This document shows positions 7,821 through 16,589 of a stretch of 22,255 nt of DNA, piece after piece. Under the pieces are notes generated by a model, which worked only from the letters and a program-made list of their open reading frames with translations, did no database searches and had not been told where the DNA came from. The DNA lies in the NCBI GenBank assembly GCA_003427395.1, contig BFEA01000483.1, positions 895,824-918,078 of the forward strand, in the 5' to 3' direction. The translations under genes and the position numbers were made by a program. Source of the DNA: Chara braunii (taxonomy: Eukaryota > Streptophyta > Charophyceae > Charales > Characeae). Every line of letters starts with the position of its first letter. The stretch's first letter is position 1.

Positions 7821-7869
7821 GGGGTGGCAGGAGGAGGGGGGGGTGGCGGGGGGGGTGGCGGGGGGGGTG
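7821..7869 (+). repeat. G-run array, possible G-quadruplex
   Basis: Several runs of 4 to 8 G separated by GGTGGC-type spacers, on the plus strand, meet the usual pattern for a G-quadruplex. Confidence 0.6.
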
Positions 7870-7902
7870 TAGTGAGGGTTGGGAGGAAAGGGTGTTGAGG
7901 AC

Positions 7903-8147
7903 GGGTCTGTGACTCTGTTGAAGGTGACTGACGGGTGGGGCGGGATTGGGGAGAGATGGGAGGTGGTGTCGGGTGAAAGGTTTCGAATTAGGTTGTTTCT
8001 TTTGCTCCTGTGGTTAGTGTGTCTGCGGGTGGATGGGACGAAGCGGGGTGTGGGAAGTGCATGCATCTGGGGCTTGGTTCCTTGCTGGGCGTGCTGGGCC
8101 AGATTAGCCATCTTTGAATTTTGTTCTATCTCCTTCTATATCGAGCC
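7903..8147. other. Unassigned G/T-rich DNA
   Basis: No gene recognised. Open frames on both strands (7879-8304 plus, 7773-8111 minus) follow the strand's G/C skew and run into the MITE-like element. Confidence 0.4.
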
Positions 8148-8257
8148 TACCTGTCTTAACCTGAATAAAACGCCTGGTGATTATCGCTGCATCTGGTCTG
8201 GAAGTTCGCCCAAATACAGCTATAATGACCGAGCGTTCTATTCGGGTGAAGAAGGTA
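8148..8257 (+). mobile_element. MITE-1 copy a
   Basis: It runs TA-CCTGTCTTAACCTGAAT..to ATTCGGGTGAAGAAGG-TA. The ends are inverted repeats of one another, imperfect here, and match the 27-bp perfect ends of copy c at 17906-18024. The interior carries ATCTGGTCTGGAAGTT and AATACAGCTATAATGACCG, shared with the other copies. TA at both borders would fit a Tc1/mariner-type (Stowaway-like) non-autonomous element. No transposase is encoded. Confidence 0.7.
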
Positions 8258-8336
8258 GTTTGCCGTTGCATCTGGTCTGGAAGTTGACCCAAATACAGCT
8301 ATAATGACCGATCGTTCGATTCGGGTGAAGACGGTA
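8258..8336 (+). mobile_element. MITE-1 partial tandem copy
   Basis: A second 3' half begins at GCATCTGGTCTGG (8268; 79 bases after the first at 8189) and ends GGGTGAAGACGG-TA. It appears to be a tandem duplication of the last ~79 bases of copy a, including the terminal inverted repeat, with a few substitutions. Confidence 0.7.
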
Positions 8337-8560
8337 GTTTGCTGTTGCCTAGTTTGAATAAGGTGAACCTTTTGTTTTTTTTGGTCCTTTTAATTACCTT
8401 TTTTTTTTTTTTTTTTTTTTTTTTGGGCGTGGATTTCTGCTTCTATTATTATTTGTTTGGTGGTGATAAGGGGATTTTCTGGAGGGACAGACTTGTGGAC
8501 TAATGAACACCCACAGATGTCCATGTCCTGGGCACTCTGTCCGCAACAGAGGGGGTGTCA
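8337..8560. other. T-tract and unassigned DNA
   Basis: A ~26-base T run at about 8399-8424 may be another minus-strand poly-A tail, but the sequence to its right matches no other copy in the window. No gene recognised. Confidence 0.4.
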
Positions 8561-8594
8561 GGATAACTGAATACGGATAGAAGCCAGCCAGCAA

Positions 8595-8665
8595 GCATTT
8601 TGAATGTACCGGGTCCAGAAAGCATCCAAATGCATGTCGAGCTTTGCGTAGCCGAGCTTGCCAGG
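8595..8665 (+). mobile_element. MITE-2 fragment (3' half)
   Basis: TTTTGAATGTACCGGGTCC, GAAAGCATCCAAATGCATGT and GAGCTTTGCGTAGC match the 3' half of the MITE-2 copy at 9278-9433 (TTTTGAGTGTACCGGGTCCC and following). The 5' end and the last bases are not recognisable. Confidence 0.6.
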
Positions 8666-8725
8666 TCCCCTAATCAAGCTCTGTACGGCCGGAAAAGAAG
8701 CCAGCGCTGGAGGGAGTGTAATCAT

Positions 8726-8760
8726 GGGCCTCGCTCCACTACTGACCACTGTATAATATT
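8726..8760 (+). mobile_element. MITE-2 fragment (5' end)
   Basis: GGGCCTCGCTCCACTACT is identical to the 5' terminus of the MITE-2 copy at 21901. No matching 3' end follows within the expected ~160 bases, although CGCTCCACTTCC near 8820 is a partial match. Confidence 0.55.
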
Positions 8761-8992
8761 TTGGAAAGCGCGTGGACATTCCGTCAGAGCTAGCAAAAAT
8801 TGGGTTCAAGCCGCCACATCGCTCCACTTCCTGTCCACCTGCACACTCTCCAGCTCGTGAGGTCACGGTAGCAAATAACGGCGTCAATAGGGTTTTGGGT
8901 TTTGTTCCCCCAGACACACCGGGCTCACTGTCCAAACAGGAGCCTTTGGGTCCGTGGGTTGGAGCAAGGACTTCCATTGAAGGCTGGATTTT

Positions 8993-9038
8993 TCTTTCTT
9001 TCTTTCTTTCTTCTTCTTCTTCTTTTTTTTTTTTTTGC
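8993..9038 (+). repeat. (TTTC)n/(TTC)n/T-run microsatellite
   Basis: TTTC units pass into TTC units and then a pure T run. It may be the decayed tail of a minus-strand retroposon, but no body is recognised to its right. Confidence 0.8.
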
Positions 9039-9277
9039 AGGCTGCAATTGTACATCGCTGGACAGCTGATTGTCCTCGCAATTTCTGAGGACTGTCCAAC
9101 TGATTGTCATCTTGTACAGTGGAGAGTAAGTGGCGCGACGTCGCACGGTCTGAAATTGGACAGTGGACAGATGTGGACGGAGACCCTAAATATTGGTTTT
9201 CCATGACAAAATTGAAAAATTTCCACCAGATTTCGGATCATTAGCGCATGGAATAACACCGGTGCGTACCTCTCTTT

Positions 9278-9433
9278 GGCCCTCGCTCCACTACACAACA
9301 CTCTATGTGCATCTGGACCACTTTTTCTAGACCAGGACATGCACTCGGGGGGACAAGTGCTGCAGAATTTTGAGTGTACCGGGTCCCGAAAGCATCCAAT
9401 TGCATGTAGAGCGTCGCATAGCGGAGGAAGGCC
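9278..9433 (+). mobile_element. MITE-2 copy
   Basis: A 156-bp element. The left end GGCCCTCGCTCCACTA, then CAACACTCTATGTGC, is imperfectly complementary to the right end GCATGTAGAGCGTCGCATAG, then CGGAGGAAGGCC. Size, ends and the ACC..GGTCC interior agree with the copy at 21901-22058. It has no coding capacity. Superfamily unknown; no clear target-site duplication. Confidence 0.65.
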
Positions 9434-9497
9434 GTTTATTTCAACGTGGTTTGGGGTCCTTGATATGCTGTGAAATGTGGGCTGTGCCACTGTAGCA

Positions 9498-9508
9498 TAT
9501 TTAACACG

Positions 9509-9542
<34 letters not shown>

Positions 9543-9633
9543 TGCTAGGGGTGCGCTCGTAAGAGCAGACACCGCTATTGGTGGGGACCGCCACCTGCTG
9601 GAAAACGGGTCCAGCGTCCCTGTATTTAACACG
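9498..9633 (-). mobile_element. SINE family B, copy 5, with 11-bp target-site duplication
   Basis: The 11-mer TATTTAACACG occurs at 9498-9508 and 9623-9633, exactly bracketing the insert. On the minus strand the insert starts CAGGGACGCTGGACCC, continues TTTTCCAGCAGGTGGCGG, CCCCACCAATAGCGG, TGTCTGCTCTTACGAGCGC and CTAGCACA, and ends in a 32-A tail. This copy defines a ~80-bp body plus tail and shows that the family inserts by target-primed reverse transcription. It lacks the extra 5' part of copies 2 and 3, so it is either a 5'-truncated copy or a short subfamily. No clear A/B boxes were identified. Confidence 0.85.
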
Positions 9634-10034
9634 TTTGATGTGTTTAATTTTAAAAATAAAATGTCAATGAATATGGCTGCCCTGAGCCCTCCCTACACTT
9701 GCCAATATTTTGTGTTAGCGTCGTGAAGTATAAACCAACAAGGATCGTCTCCGGAGCAGTCCTGATCTGCAAACATGATCACAAATGGAAGTGCAAAACT
9801 GTGCGACAGGCGAGGCATGCACACAAATATAAGTGAATTAGAAAGAGTGAGGAGCATAGGATCGGGTTTTCGGCAGAACAAGCACAACAGGCGAGGCATA
9901 CACACAGGCTGATCTTTGCTACGGTTCGTGAAGCGATCCATGCTTTAGAAAATTTCAGCAACACCTGCACTCACAGTTAATCACCAATTTTTGCCTTCTT
10001 TCCCTGCCACAACTACTCTTTATGTTTACTTCGT

Positions 10035-10035
<1 letters not shown>
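9634..10035. other. No gene or repeat recognised
   Basis: Mixed-composition DNA. CAGGCGAGGCAT occurs twice, about 80 bases apart (near 9808 and 9888), each followed by ACACA; nothing else stands out. Confidence 0.4.

Positions 10036-10095
<60 letters not shown>
10036..10095 (+). repeat. (CT)n microsatellite, left gap border
   Basis: A perfect CT run of 60 bases, cut off by the assembly gap. Confidence 0.95.
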
Positions 10096-10984
10096 NNNNN
10101 NNNNNNNNNNNNNNNNNNNNNNNNNNNNNNNNNNNNNNNNNNNNNNNNNNNNNNNNNNNNNNNNNNNNNNNNNNNNNNNNNNNNNNNNNNNNNNNNNNNN
10201 NNNNNNNNNNNNNNNNNNNNNNNNNNNNNNNNNNNNNNNNNNNNNNNNNNNNNNNNNNNNNNNNNNNNNNNNNNNNNNNNNNNNNNNNNNNNNNNNNNNN
10301 NNNNNNNNNNNNNNNNNNNNNNNNNNNNNNNNNNNNNNNNNNNNNNNNNNNNNNNNNNNNNNNNNNNNNNNNNNNNNNNNNNNNNNNNNNNNNNNNNNNN
10401 NNNNNNNNNNNNNNNNNNNNNNNNNNNNNNNNNNNNNNNNNNNNNNNNNNNNNNNNNNNNNNNNNNNNNNNNNNNNNNNNNNNNNNNNNNNNNNNNNNNN
10501 NNNNNNNNNNNNNNNNNNNNNNNNNNNNNNNNNNNNNNNNNNNNNNNNNNNNNNNNNNNNNNNNNNNNNNNNNNNNNNNNNNNNNNNNNNNNNNNNNNNN
10601 NNNNNNNNNNNNNNNNNNNNNNNNNNNNNNNNNNNNNNNNNNNNNNNNNNNNNNNNNNNNNNNNNNNNNNNNNNNNNNNNNNNNNNNNNNNNNNNNNNNN
10701 NNNNNNNNNNNNNNNNNNNNNNNNNNNNNNNNNNNNNNNNNNNNNNNNNNNNNNNNNNNNNNNNNNNNNNNNNNNNNNNNNNNNNNNNNNNNNNNNNNNN
10801 NNNNNNNNNNNNNNNNNNNNNNNNNNNNNNNNNNNNNNNNNNNNNNNNNNNNNNNNNNNNNNNNNNNNNNNNNNNNNNNNNNNNNNNNNNNNNNNNNNNN
10901 NNNNNNNNNNNNNNNNNNNNNNNNNNNNNNNNNNNNNNNNNNNNNNNNNNNNNNNNNNNNNNNNNNNNNNNNNNNNNNNNNNNN
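10096..10984. other. Assembly gap of 889 N
   Basis: All bases are N. The true length and content are unknown. Long open frames crossing it are artefacts. Confidence 0.99.

Positions 10985-11059
<75 letters not shown>
10985..11059 (+). repeat. (GA)n microsatellite, right gap border
   Basis: A perfect GA run of about 75 bases, the opposite strand sense of the CT run on the other side of the gap. Confidence 0.95.
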
Positions 11060-11061
<2 letters not shown>

Positions 11062-11150
11062 GCAGAGAGTGGCTGCAGAGAGTGGCTGCACCGAAAGTTC
11101 CATCTTTGGCATTCCATCTTCGGCATTCCATCTTCGGTGTACCATCTTCC
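11060..11150 (+). repeat. Short tandem repeats (13-14 bp)
   Basis: CTGCAGAGAGTGG occurs twice, then CATTCCATCTTCGG-type 14-base units occur about four times with small changes. Confidence 0.7.
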
Positions 11151-11322
11151 AGATACCAACGAACCACCTCTTAACTTCTCTCTCATCAGAAGGAAGAAGC
11201 CATGACACATCTGCAGTTTGATGGTACAGCAGCAATGCTTGCGTTCCAACCCACACGCTGACGCAATTATCGAAGTTCGTGGCGTTTGTGGCGTTCGTCC
11301 CCGTTCTGAAGCGCAGTAGCGT

Positions 11323-11507
11323 GACCAGCCTAGCTCAGTCGGTACACCAAAGAGCTGTTGAAATACAGACCTGAGTTCGAATCCCGATGGACATTGACGA
11401 ATGGCATTGAATCATTCTGAATTACCTAGGGTACCTAGGGATGGTCAGATCGGTGAAAGATATCCTGAGGCCGTCGTCCTTTTTTGAGGAAACGAAAAGA
11501 AAAAAAC
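11323..11507 (+). mobile_element. SINE family A, copy 1 (tRNA-derived)
   Basis: The head carries RNA polymerase III internal promoter elements: A box TAGCTCAGTCGGT (11331-11343) and B box GAGTTCGAATCC (11373-11384). A possible D-stem is GCTC/GAGC. The acceptor and T-stem do not pair well, so it is tRNA-derived rather than a tRNA gene. The body ends GATATCCTGAGGCCGTCG, then TCCTTTTTT, and an A-rich tail. Copies at 13117 and 17485 share the head and parts of the body. No clear target-site duplication. Confidence 0.75.
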
Positions 11508-11769
11508 CTTGTTTGCCTTCCATCCACAGATTCCACACATGTTACATACTCTCTTTTTCCGTCCCCTCCGTCCTCTCATAGCCTCACTGCACATTCCACC
11601 GGCACTGAACCCATACACTAGTGCCTCCCAAACTATGAACCCATCCATTCTCTCTTTCCAACTGAGGGAAACAGCAGTTTGTTTCGGCTGTACCCCCCCT
11701 CCTCCCCTCCTTCCTTTTTTTTTTCCCCAACAAGCCAGCCAGCAGCAAATGCATTAGACTTCTGAAAAT
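11508..11769. other. Unassigned DNA
   Basis: C/T-rich with a short T run near 11716-11725. No gene or repeat family recognised. Confidence 0.4.
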
Positions 11770-11838
11770 GACTTTGTGCCATCCAGCGAACCGTTGGCCA
11801 ATCAAACAAAGTGCTATGGACTGCACATCTTACATCCA

Positions 11839-12115
11839 CATTTAACCGCAGTGTAACCCATAGTTTACCTGGCATTTTAACCGGCAGTTTAAGTGATTGT
11901 TTAACCGTCAGTTTAACTGACAGTTTAACTGGCATTTTAACCGGCACTTTAACCGACAGTTTACCTGACAGTTTACCTGACAGTTTACCTGACAGTTTAC
12001 CTGACCGTTTAACTGACAGTTTAACTGACAGTTTAACTGACAGTTTAGCTGACAGTTTAACTGACAGTTGTGAGCGAAAGGTTAACTGACAGTTCAAGCG
12101 ACAGTTTGACTGAAA
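11839..12115. repeat. 12-bp minisatellite (TTTAACTGACAG)
   Basis: About 23 units of TTTAACTGACAG and variants (TTTACCTGACAG, TTTAACCGGCAG, TTTAACCGACAG) run head to tail. Because 12 is a multiple of 3, both strands stay open: Thr-Asp-Ser-Leu on the plus strand and Leu-Ser-Val-Lys / Leu-Ser-Gly-Lys on the minus. These frames are by-products. Variants are grouped (a block of four CCTGACAG units), which indicates recent local amplification. Confidence 0.9.
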
Positions 12116-12235
12116 CTTGGTCAGCATTTTGAATGTGAAATCAGCAGAGCAAGTTCATTACACGTAAATTAATAATAATAACAACTTTTTCGCTTTGTGC
12201 CATCCAGCAAACCATCTCCCTCAGAACCCAATTGC

Positions 12236-12275
12236 CAAAGTTAAGATGTGGGGGGGACCACACATCTTAACTTTG
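12236..12275. repeat. Perfect 15-bp hairpin
   Basis: CAAAGTTAAGATGTG (12236-12250) and its exact complement (12261-12275) flank a 10-base G-rich loop, inside the satellite domain. Confidence 0.85.
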
Positions 12276-13116
12276 CGCACAGTTAAGTCAACCACAGAGA
12301 CTAACCCCACACTGCACACAGTTCAACTGGAGGTTTAAAACTGCACACACAGCAGCATCATCAACGCGCGCGCTGCAGTTCCACCAGCGTAACCAACACA
12401 AAAGCTCATCGTTTAACTGCGTAGTTTGACTGCGTGGCAGAATCCACCATCCCAAGTGCCATGGACTGCAAACCTCACCTTAAATTTTTGCACAGTTTAC
12501 CACAGAGACTACCGGTAGTCCCATACTTTAACTCACCGTTTAACTGCACAGCGCCATCGATTCCCTCGTGTTCTGCCAGTGGAAGTTAACTCTCCAAATG
12601 CGTGGTTTGGCTGCACAGCAGAACCAGCCTCACCCAAGTGCAATCAATTCCCTCTTGTTCCGCCAGTGTAATCAACGCAAGTTAACTCGCGAACGCCGCG
12701 GTTTGACTGCGCATCAGAACCAGCGTCACCCAAGTGCAATCAATTACCGTCACACAGCTGAGACCGTCACACAGTTGCACTTTCTCAGTTTCATCTCTGA
12801 GATTCACTGGAAGTTTATGTGCACAGCACCACCATTGCTATTGTAATGCAGTCCCACCAGCATAACCATACAACTACAAAGCTTGCCCTTTAACTGCATA
12901 GTTTGACGGCGGGGCATGATCAAGTTTACCCAACTGCTGCCACCATGGACTGCACAACCTTCAACGCATAGTTAACCGCCGAGACTAATCCGTGGACTGC
13001 TCTCGGTTTGTCACCGTTCAGGAAAGAAATCTCACAGCTTCTCAGTTCCGCCGGCGTAACCAACACAAGTGCGCGCCCTCGAACTGCGTGGTTTGCCCAC
13101 ACACGGTAGAAACCAA

Positions 13117-13300
13117 CTGGCCTAGCTCAGTCGGTACTCCCACAAACCGTTAAAAGTTAAAACGAAACGACGACCTGAGTTAAAATCCCGATGGAATCAG
13201 ACGAGTGAAAATAACTCTGAATTTACCTCGGCCCAGTCAGTTCAAACTTCAAACTCCAAAGATGATATCTCAGGGCCGTCACCCTTTTTTTAAAAAAAAA
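13117..13300 (+). mobile_element. SINE family A, copy 2, inserted in a satellite unit
   Basis: A box TAGCTCAGTCGGT (13123-13135) is identical to copy 1; the B box has decayed to GAGTTAAAATCC (13177-13188). The 3' part GATATCTCAGGGCCGTC, then ACCCTTTTTTT and nine A, matches copy 1. The insertion splits a satellite unit: the left flank ends within the GCAGAATCAAG-like word and the right flank resumes with AAGTTTACCCACAT. The satellite therefore predates this insertion. Confidence 0.8.
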
Positions 13301-14137
13301 GTAAGTTTACCCACATCCTCCACGGACCACACAACCTTCAAACGCACAGTTAACCACAGAGACTAACTGCGAAGTTTGACTGCGCAGCAGAATCAAGTTT
13401 ACCCACGTGTGGTGCCATCGCATCGACTGCACACCTTCCATGCACAGTTAACCACAGAGGAGACTAAACCAATGGACTGCTCCCAGCTCCTCGCCGTTCA
13501 GGAACGGAATTCTCACAGTTTCTCAGTTCCAGCAGCGTAACCAATACAAGTGCACCCTCGTACTGCGTGGTTTGAATGCACGCCGGAATCAAGTTCACCG
13601 AAGTGCCGCCATGGACCGCACACCTTCAATGCATACGGCAGTGCCATCGCATCGACTGCACACCTTCCATGCACAGTTAACCACAGAGAGTAAACAGTTA
13701 ACCACAGAGAGTAACCAATGGACTGCTCCCAGTTCCTCGCTGTTCAGAAATCCCACGCAGCTTCTTAACTCCACCAGCATCCGGTTTCTCGCCGCTCAGA
13801 AATCTCACAGGTTCTATGTTCCACCGGCATAACCAATGCAAGTGCACACCCTCGAACTGCGTGGGGCTTGACCGCACGACAGAACCCAGTTTACCCACAT
13901 GATTCCATCGAGCGCGAGAATTTTAACGCACAGTTAACCACCGTGACTAACCTCTGGACTGCTCCGATTCTCAATTCTCAACCGTGGAAAAAAATCTTCA
14001 CTTCTAAATCCCATTGCTCTCCTCAGTACCTCCACTCAGCTCCGCCGCACAACAGTTTCCCCACAAAAAAAAAAAGTTTTTGCTGCCCAGTTTCACCACA
14101 GTCCTATCGATCATCAGTATGGCCACCAATTGAATCT

Positions 14138-14264
14138 TACCGTCTTCACTCACCTGAATAGAAACGCCCGGCAATTATGATCGTATCTGGACTGGAAGTT
14201 GCACCAAATACATACAGATATAAAGACCGGACGGACGTTCTATTCGGATGAACCCCCCCCAGTA
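14138..14264 (+). mobile_element. MITE-1 copy b
   Basis: It starts TA-CCGTCTTCACTCACCTGAA, with GTATCTGGACTGGAAGTTGC inside, and ends near GACGTTCTATTCGGATGAA. The final ~12 bases are replaced by a C run, so the right terminal repeat is eroded. Interior agreement with copies a and c is clear. Confidence 0.7.
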
Positions 14265-14371
14265 GTGCCATACCCACCTGCTCAACTGCACAACATAATT
14301 GCACATGATCATCAACGACTTTTCCGAACTTCACATGCCAGCGTTTCAACGGCAAAGTGGTTTAAATTTCT

Positions 14372-14549
14372 GGTTAACTGCACAGCACCGTCATTTAACT
14401 ACAAACTTAAACTTCACTGCTATCGTTTTAACAGCACGCTGATTTCTGTTTAACTGCACAGCAGCACCGTCGTTTCACTTTTAACCACACTACTGGTTTC
14501 CGTTTAACTGCACAGCAGCAACGTCGTTTCACTTTTAACCAGGATTCAT
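14372..14549 (+). repeat. 54-bp tandem repeat
   Basis: GTTTAACTGCACAGCAGCA, then CGTCGTTTCACTTTTAACCA, occurs at 14448 and 14502 (54-base step). An earlier diverged unit lies at about 14372 (GGTTAACTGCACAGCACCG). It is the last part of the satellite domain. Confidence 0.75.
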
Positions 14550-14787
14550 ACCCACATTTTCCCACCAAACACTGGGGGGCACATTTACGTCTAACCACCC
14601 CTCTTCTTACCAGCTATCCCATTGCGGTTAGCAGATAACATATATTACACCTACTCATGAACAGTTAATGAGTTAAGGGTGGATTAGAGAATTCTGAACC
14701 CTGTTGGTTTAGACTTTGGTTAACGATCAATCCCCCTTTCCTGAAGACCCTTCTTCGCAACTGTCCCCGATCATTCCCCGCCGCCCC

Positions 14788-14950
14788 TAACCCAAGATCA
14801 GTTAGTGAGTTAAGGGTTAAAATCAGGAACCTTTTTTACCCCTGACCCAAGATCAGTTAGTGAGTTAAGGGTTAAAATCCAGAACCCTTTTACACCTAAC
14901 CCAAGATCAGTTAGTGAGTTAAGGGTTAGAAACTTAGAATCCAGAATCCT
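14788..14950 (+). repeat. 54-55-bp tandem repeat
   Basis: Three units start at 14788, 14843 and 14897 with TAACCCAAGATCAGTTAGTG, or TGACCC in the second, continue AGTTAAGGGTTA, and end near ACCCTTTT. A decayed fourth unit lies upstream (AGTTAATGAGTTAAGGGT near 14662). Confidence 0.85.
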
Positions 14951-14984
14951 TTTGGTTGGACTAAGGGTTAACAACTTAACAATC

Positions 14985-15204
14985 ATTCACTTCTGCCTAT
15001 AACCCATGTGCAAGGCTGGCATGTATCAGGATCAGGCATGTATCAGGCAAGACCACAGAGACCAACTTATGAGCATCGGTAGTCGATGGACTGCCTTCGG
15101 AATATAGGATGGTCTGATGGGGTTGCAACAAACATCACATCTTATTAGGGAGAAAGGCTAGATAGAACATACATCAGATGAGTATTATTATGCCATAAGA
15201 GATC
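14985..15204. other. Unassigned DNA
   Basis: GGCATGTATCAGG is repeated twice near 15017-15047. A satellite-like phrase (CCACAGAGACCAACTT.., GGTAGTCGATGGACTGC) near 15052-15095 suggests an outlying relic of the 11770-14550 satellite. Confidence 0.4.
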
Positions 15205-15490
15205 TTAAGTGGCATTCCCTGTCTCTAAGGGAGCTGAGAATGGAAGAGCATTAGGAGCTCAAGAGGAAGCCTTAGGAAGGTAATGAGCGGGCCATGGCTG
15301 CAAGGGCCTCGGAATAGAGAGCTTTGGAGGGGGCAAGGGGGGGGTAGGGAGGGTTGAATTGACTTAAAATGGCATGCCCTGCCTGTGAGTGAACTGAGGA
15401 TGAAAGAGCATTCGGAGCTGGAGTGAAAGGAACTGAACGGGCCATGGATGCAACGGGCTTGGAACAGAGAGATTTTGGAAGGAGCAAGCC
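15205..15490 (+). repeat. ~159-bp tandem duplication
   Basis: Two units start at 15205 and 15364. They share TTAA..TGGCAT.CCCTG, GAACTGAG.ATG.AAGAGCATT, CGGGCCATGG.TGCAA and CAGAGAG.TTTGGA.GG. The copies have diverged considerably. Confidence 0.7.
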
Positions 15491-16580
15491 TTAGGGTGTT
15501 AGAGAGTGTTGCCCATAGAGAGAGGGCACATTAATATTTTCCTTGATCGAGACAGACTACGGTGGTTACCAAGGAAAGGGAGAAACTACACAACACAACA
15601 AAGGAGGGAGAAGGGGAAAGAAAAGGCAATTCAAACGGGAGAAAAAGACAATGGAAAAGGGAGCGGACTCAGTCAGAGTAGGCAAGAGAAGGAAGCGACA
15701 GTGAAAGCACAGCAAGGGAGTAGCAAGCAAAAGAAAGGAAGGAGACATGCGGCCGGCTATGAAAACCATGGCTATGTGTTTCAATGTGAACACATCATAA
15801 GATGTTAAATACTGATGAGACATGGCATGGGCACAGTGAAACACATGGGCCCCGGAAAGAGAGATTGGGGGTAAAGAAGAGATGGAGGTGGGGTAGGGGA
15901 GGGAGGCGTCGGCGGAGATGGGAGGGCAGGCTGGGGGCAAGAAGAGGGATCGAAGACCGTGGCAACCCTCCATTCGTATGCAACCGTTAACGGGCCAACC
16001 TATTGCGTCACTGACTCCCTGAAAGAATTAATAATGCACTGTGAAAGAGCACTACAGAAACGACATACTTGAATGGGTCCGTGCGATCCGGGGACCTTTC
16101 CACGAAGGCATTCGTTCACGGCAAAGAGCACTTTGGGGACAGCGTATCCCCGGTGGTGTAGTGGCAATTGCTCCATAGACAAGGGTGCACTACCATGGGG
16201 ACCACCGTGAATGGATCCGACTACACTTGCGGTTACCCCGTCTTCTTGCCAACGGTCTGTTGTAGAAAAGCGGAATGTCGAAAGAGCGTGGCATCGTATG
16301 TGCACGTCAAGAAAGGAGGACAGCAGGCATCGTGAGACGATATGTGACAACATGCCAATAACATCGCTCGAGGTCAAACGGGGCACTCGTGTCCACACCC
16401 CACCCTTGGTGCCGCGGGGTCACTCACCGGGTAGCCCGCCAGGAGATGCACACACAAGCTGCCTACCGACCAGCGCACCGTCGCCCCTGTGAACTTGGGT
16501 CTGCCGGCATGATGGCCTGGCTGAGACTCGGCAGCAGGCTTGGTAGGGACCAGCGCCACCGATTCTTCCGCTGACCAGCA
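15491..16580. other. Purine-rich then mixed DNA, no gene recognised
   Basis: At 15590-15960 the plus strand is strongly A/G-biased, with G-runs at 15881-15950 that could form a G-quadruplex. From 16000 to 16400 frames are open on both strands (the longest on the minus strand, 132 codons). I recognise no domain, and no frame stands out over its opposite. Confidence 0.4.
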
Positions 16581-16589
16581 GTGTCCAAC

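Larger units (their letters stand above)
7615..7902 (+). repeat. 33-bp direct repeat flanking telomere-like and G-rich DNA
   Basis: A 33-base segment starting TAGTGAGGGTT and ending GGGTGTTGAGGAC occurs at 7615-7647 and again at 7870-7902 with one mismatch. The pair brackets the telomere-like block and the G-runs, suggesting a local duplication. Confidence 0.8.
11770..14550. repeat. TTTAACTG-rich satellite domain
   Basis: Over 2.7 kb the same words return in the same order: CCACCAGCGTAACCAACAC, AAGTGC, CTCGAACTGCGTGGTTTGAC, GCAGAATCAAGTTTACCC, GCCACCATGGACTGCACACC, CACAGTTAACCACAGAGACT, GGACTGCTC, CGCCGTTCAGGAA, TCTCACAG, TTCTCAGTTCC. Recognisable partial or full units start near 12378, 12573, 12661, 12850, 13044, 13320, 13440, 13530, 13645 and 13825; unit length is about 200 bp where complete. 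Homology is clear but divergence is high, so it is an old, degenerate tandem satellite. TGTGCCATCCAGC at 11776 and 12197 ties the minisatellite part to the rest. It has no gene. Confidence 0.75.

Noticed and set aside
9955-11256. Long open frames of 384-433 codons on both strands
   Set aside because: They consist of the N gap plus CT/GA dinucleotide repeats, so they have no real coding content.
11323-11394. Functional tRNA gene
   Set aside because: A and B boxes are good, but the acceptor and T-stems do not pair, and the same head with a shared body recurs at 13117, which is SINE behaviour.
11633-12127. 164-codon minus-strand frame with repeated Leu-Ser-Val-Lys
   Set aside because: It is produced by a 12-bp minisatellite that keeps every frame periodic; the opposite strand is open as well.
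14788-14950. CRISPR-like regular repeats
   Set aside because: The units are contiguous with no unique spacers, and the window is eukaryotic.
16150-16215. Degenerate tRNA-like head (GGTGTAGTGGCAATTGCTCC)
   Set aside because: Only a loose A-box resemblance; no B box at the right distance and no repeat copy in the window.
16000-16398. 132-codon minus-strand frame as a gene
   Set aside because: No recognised motif, and the plus strand is nearly as open. It is kept only as a note in the unassigned segment.
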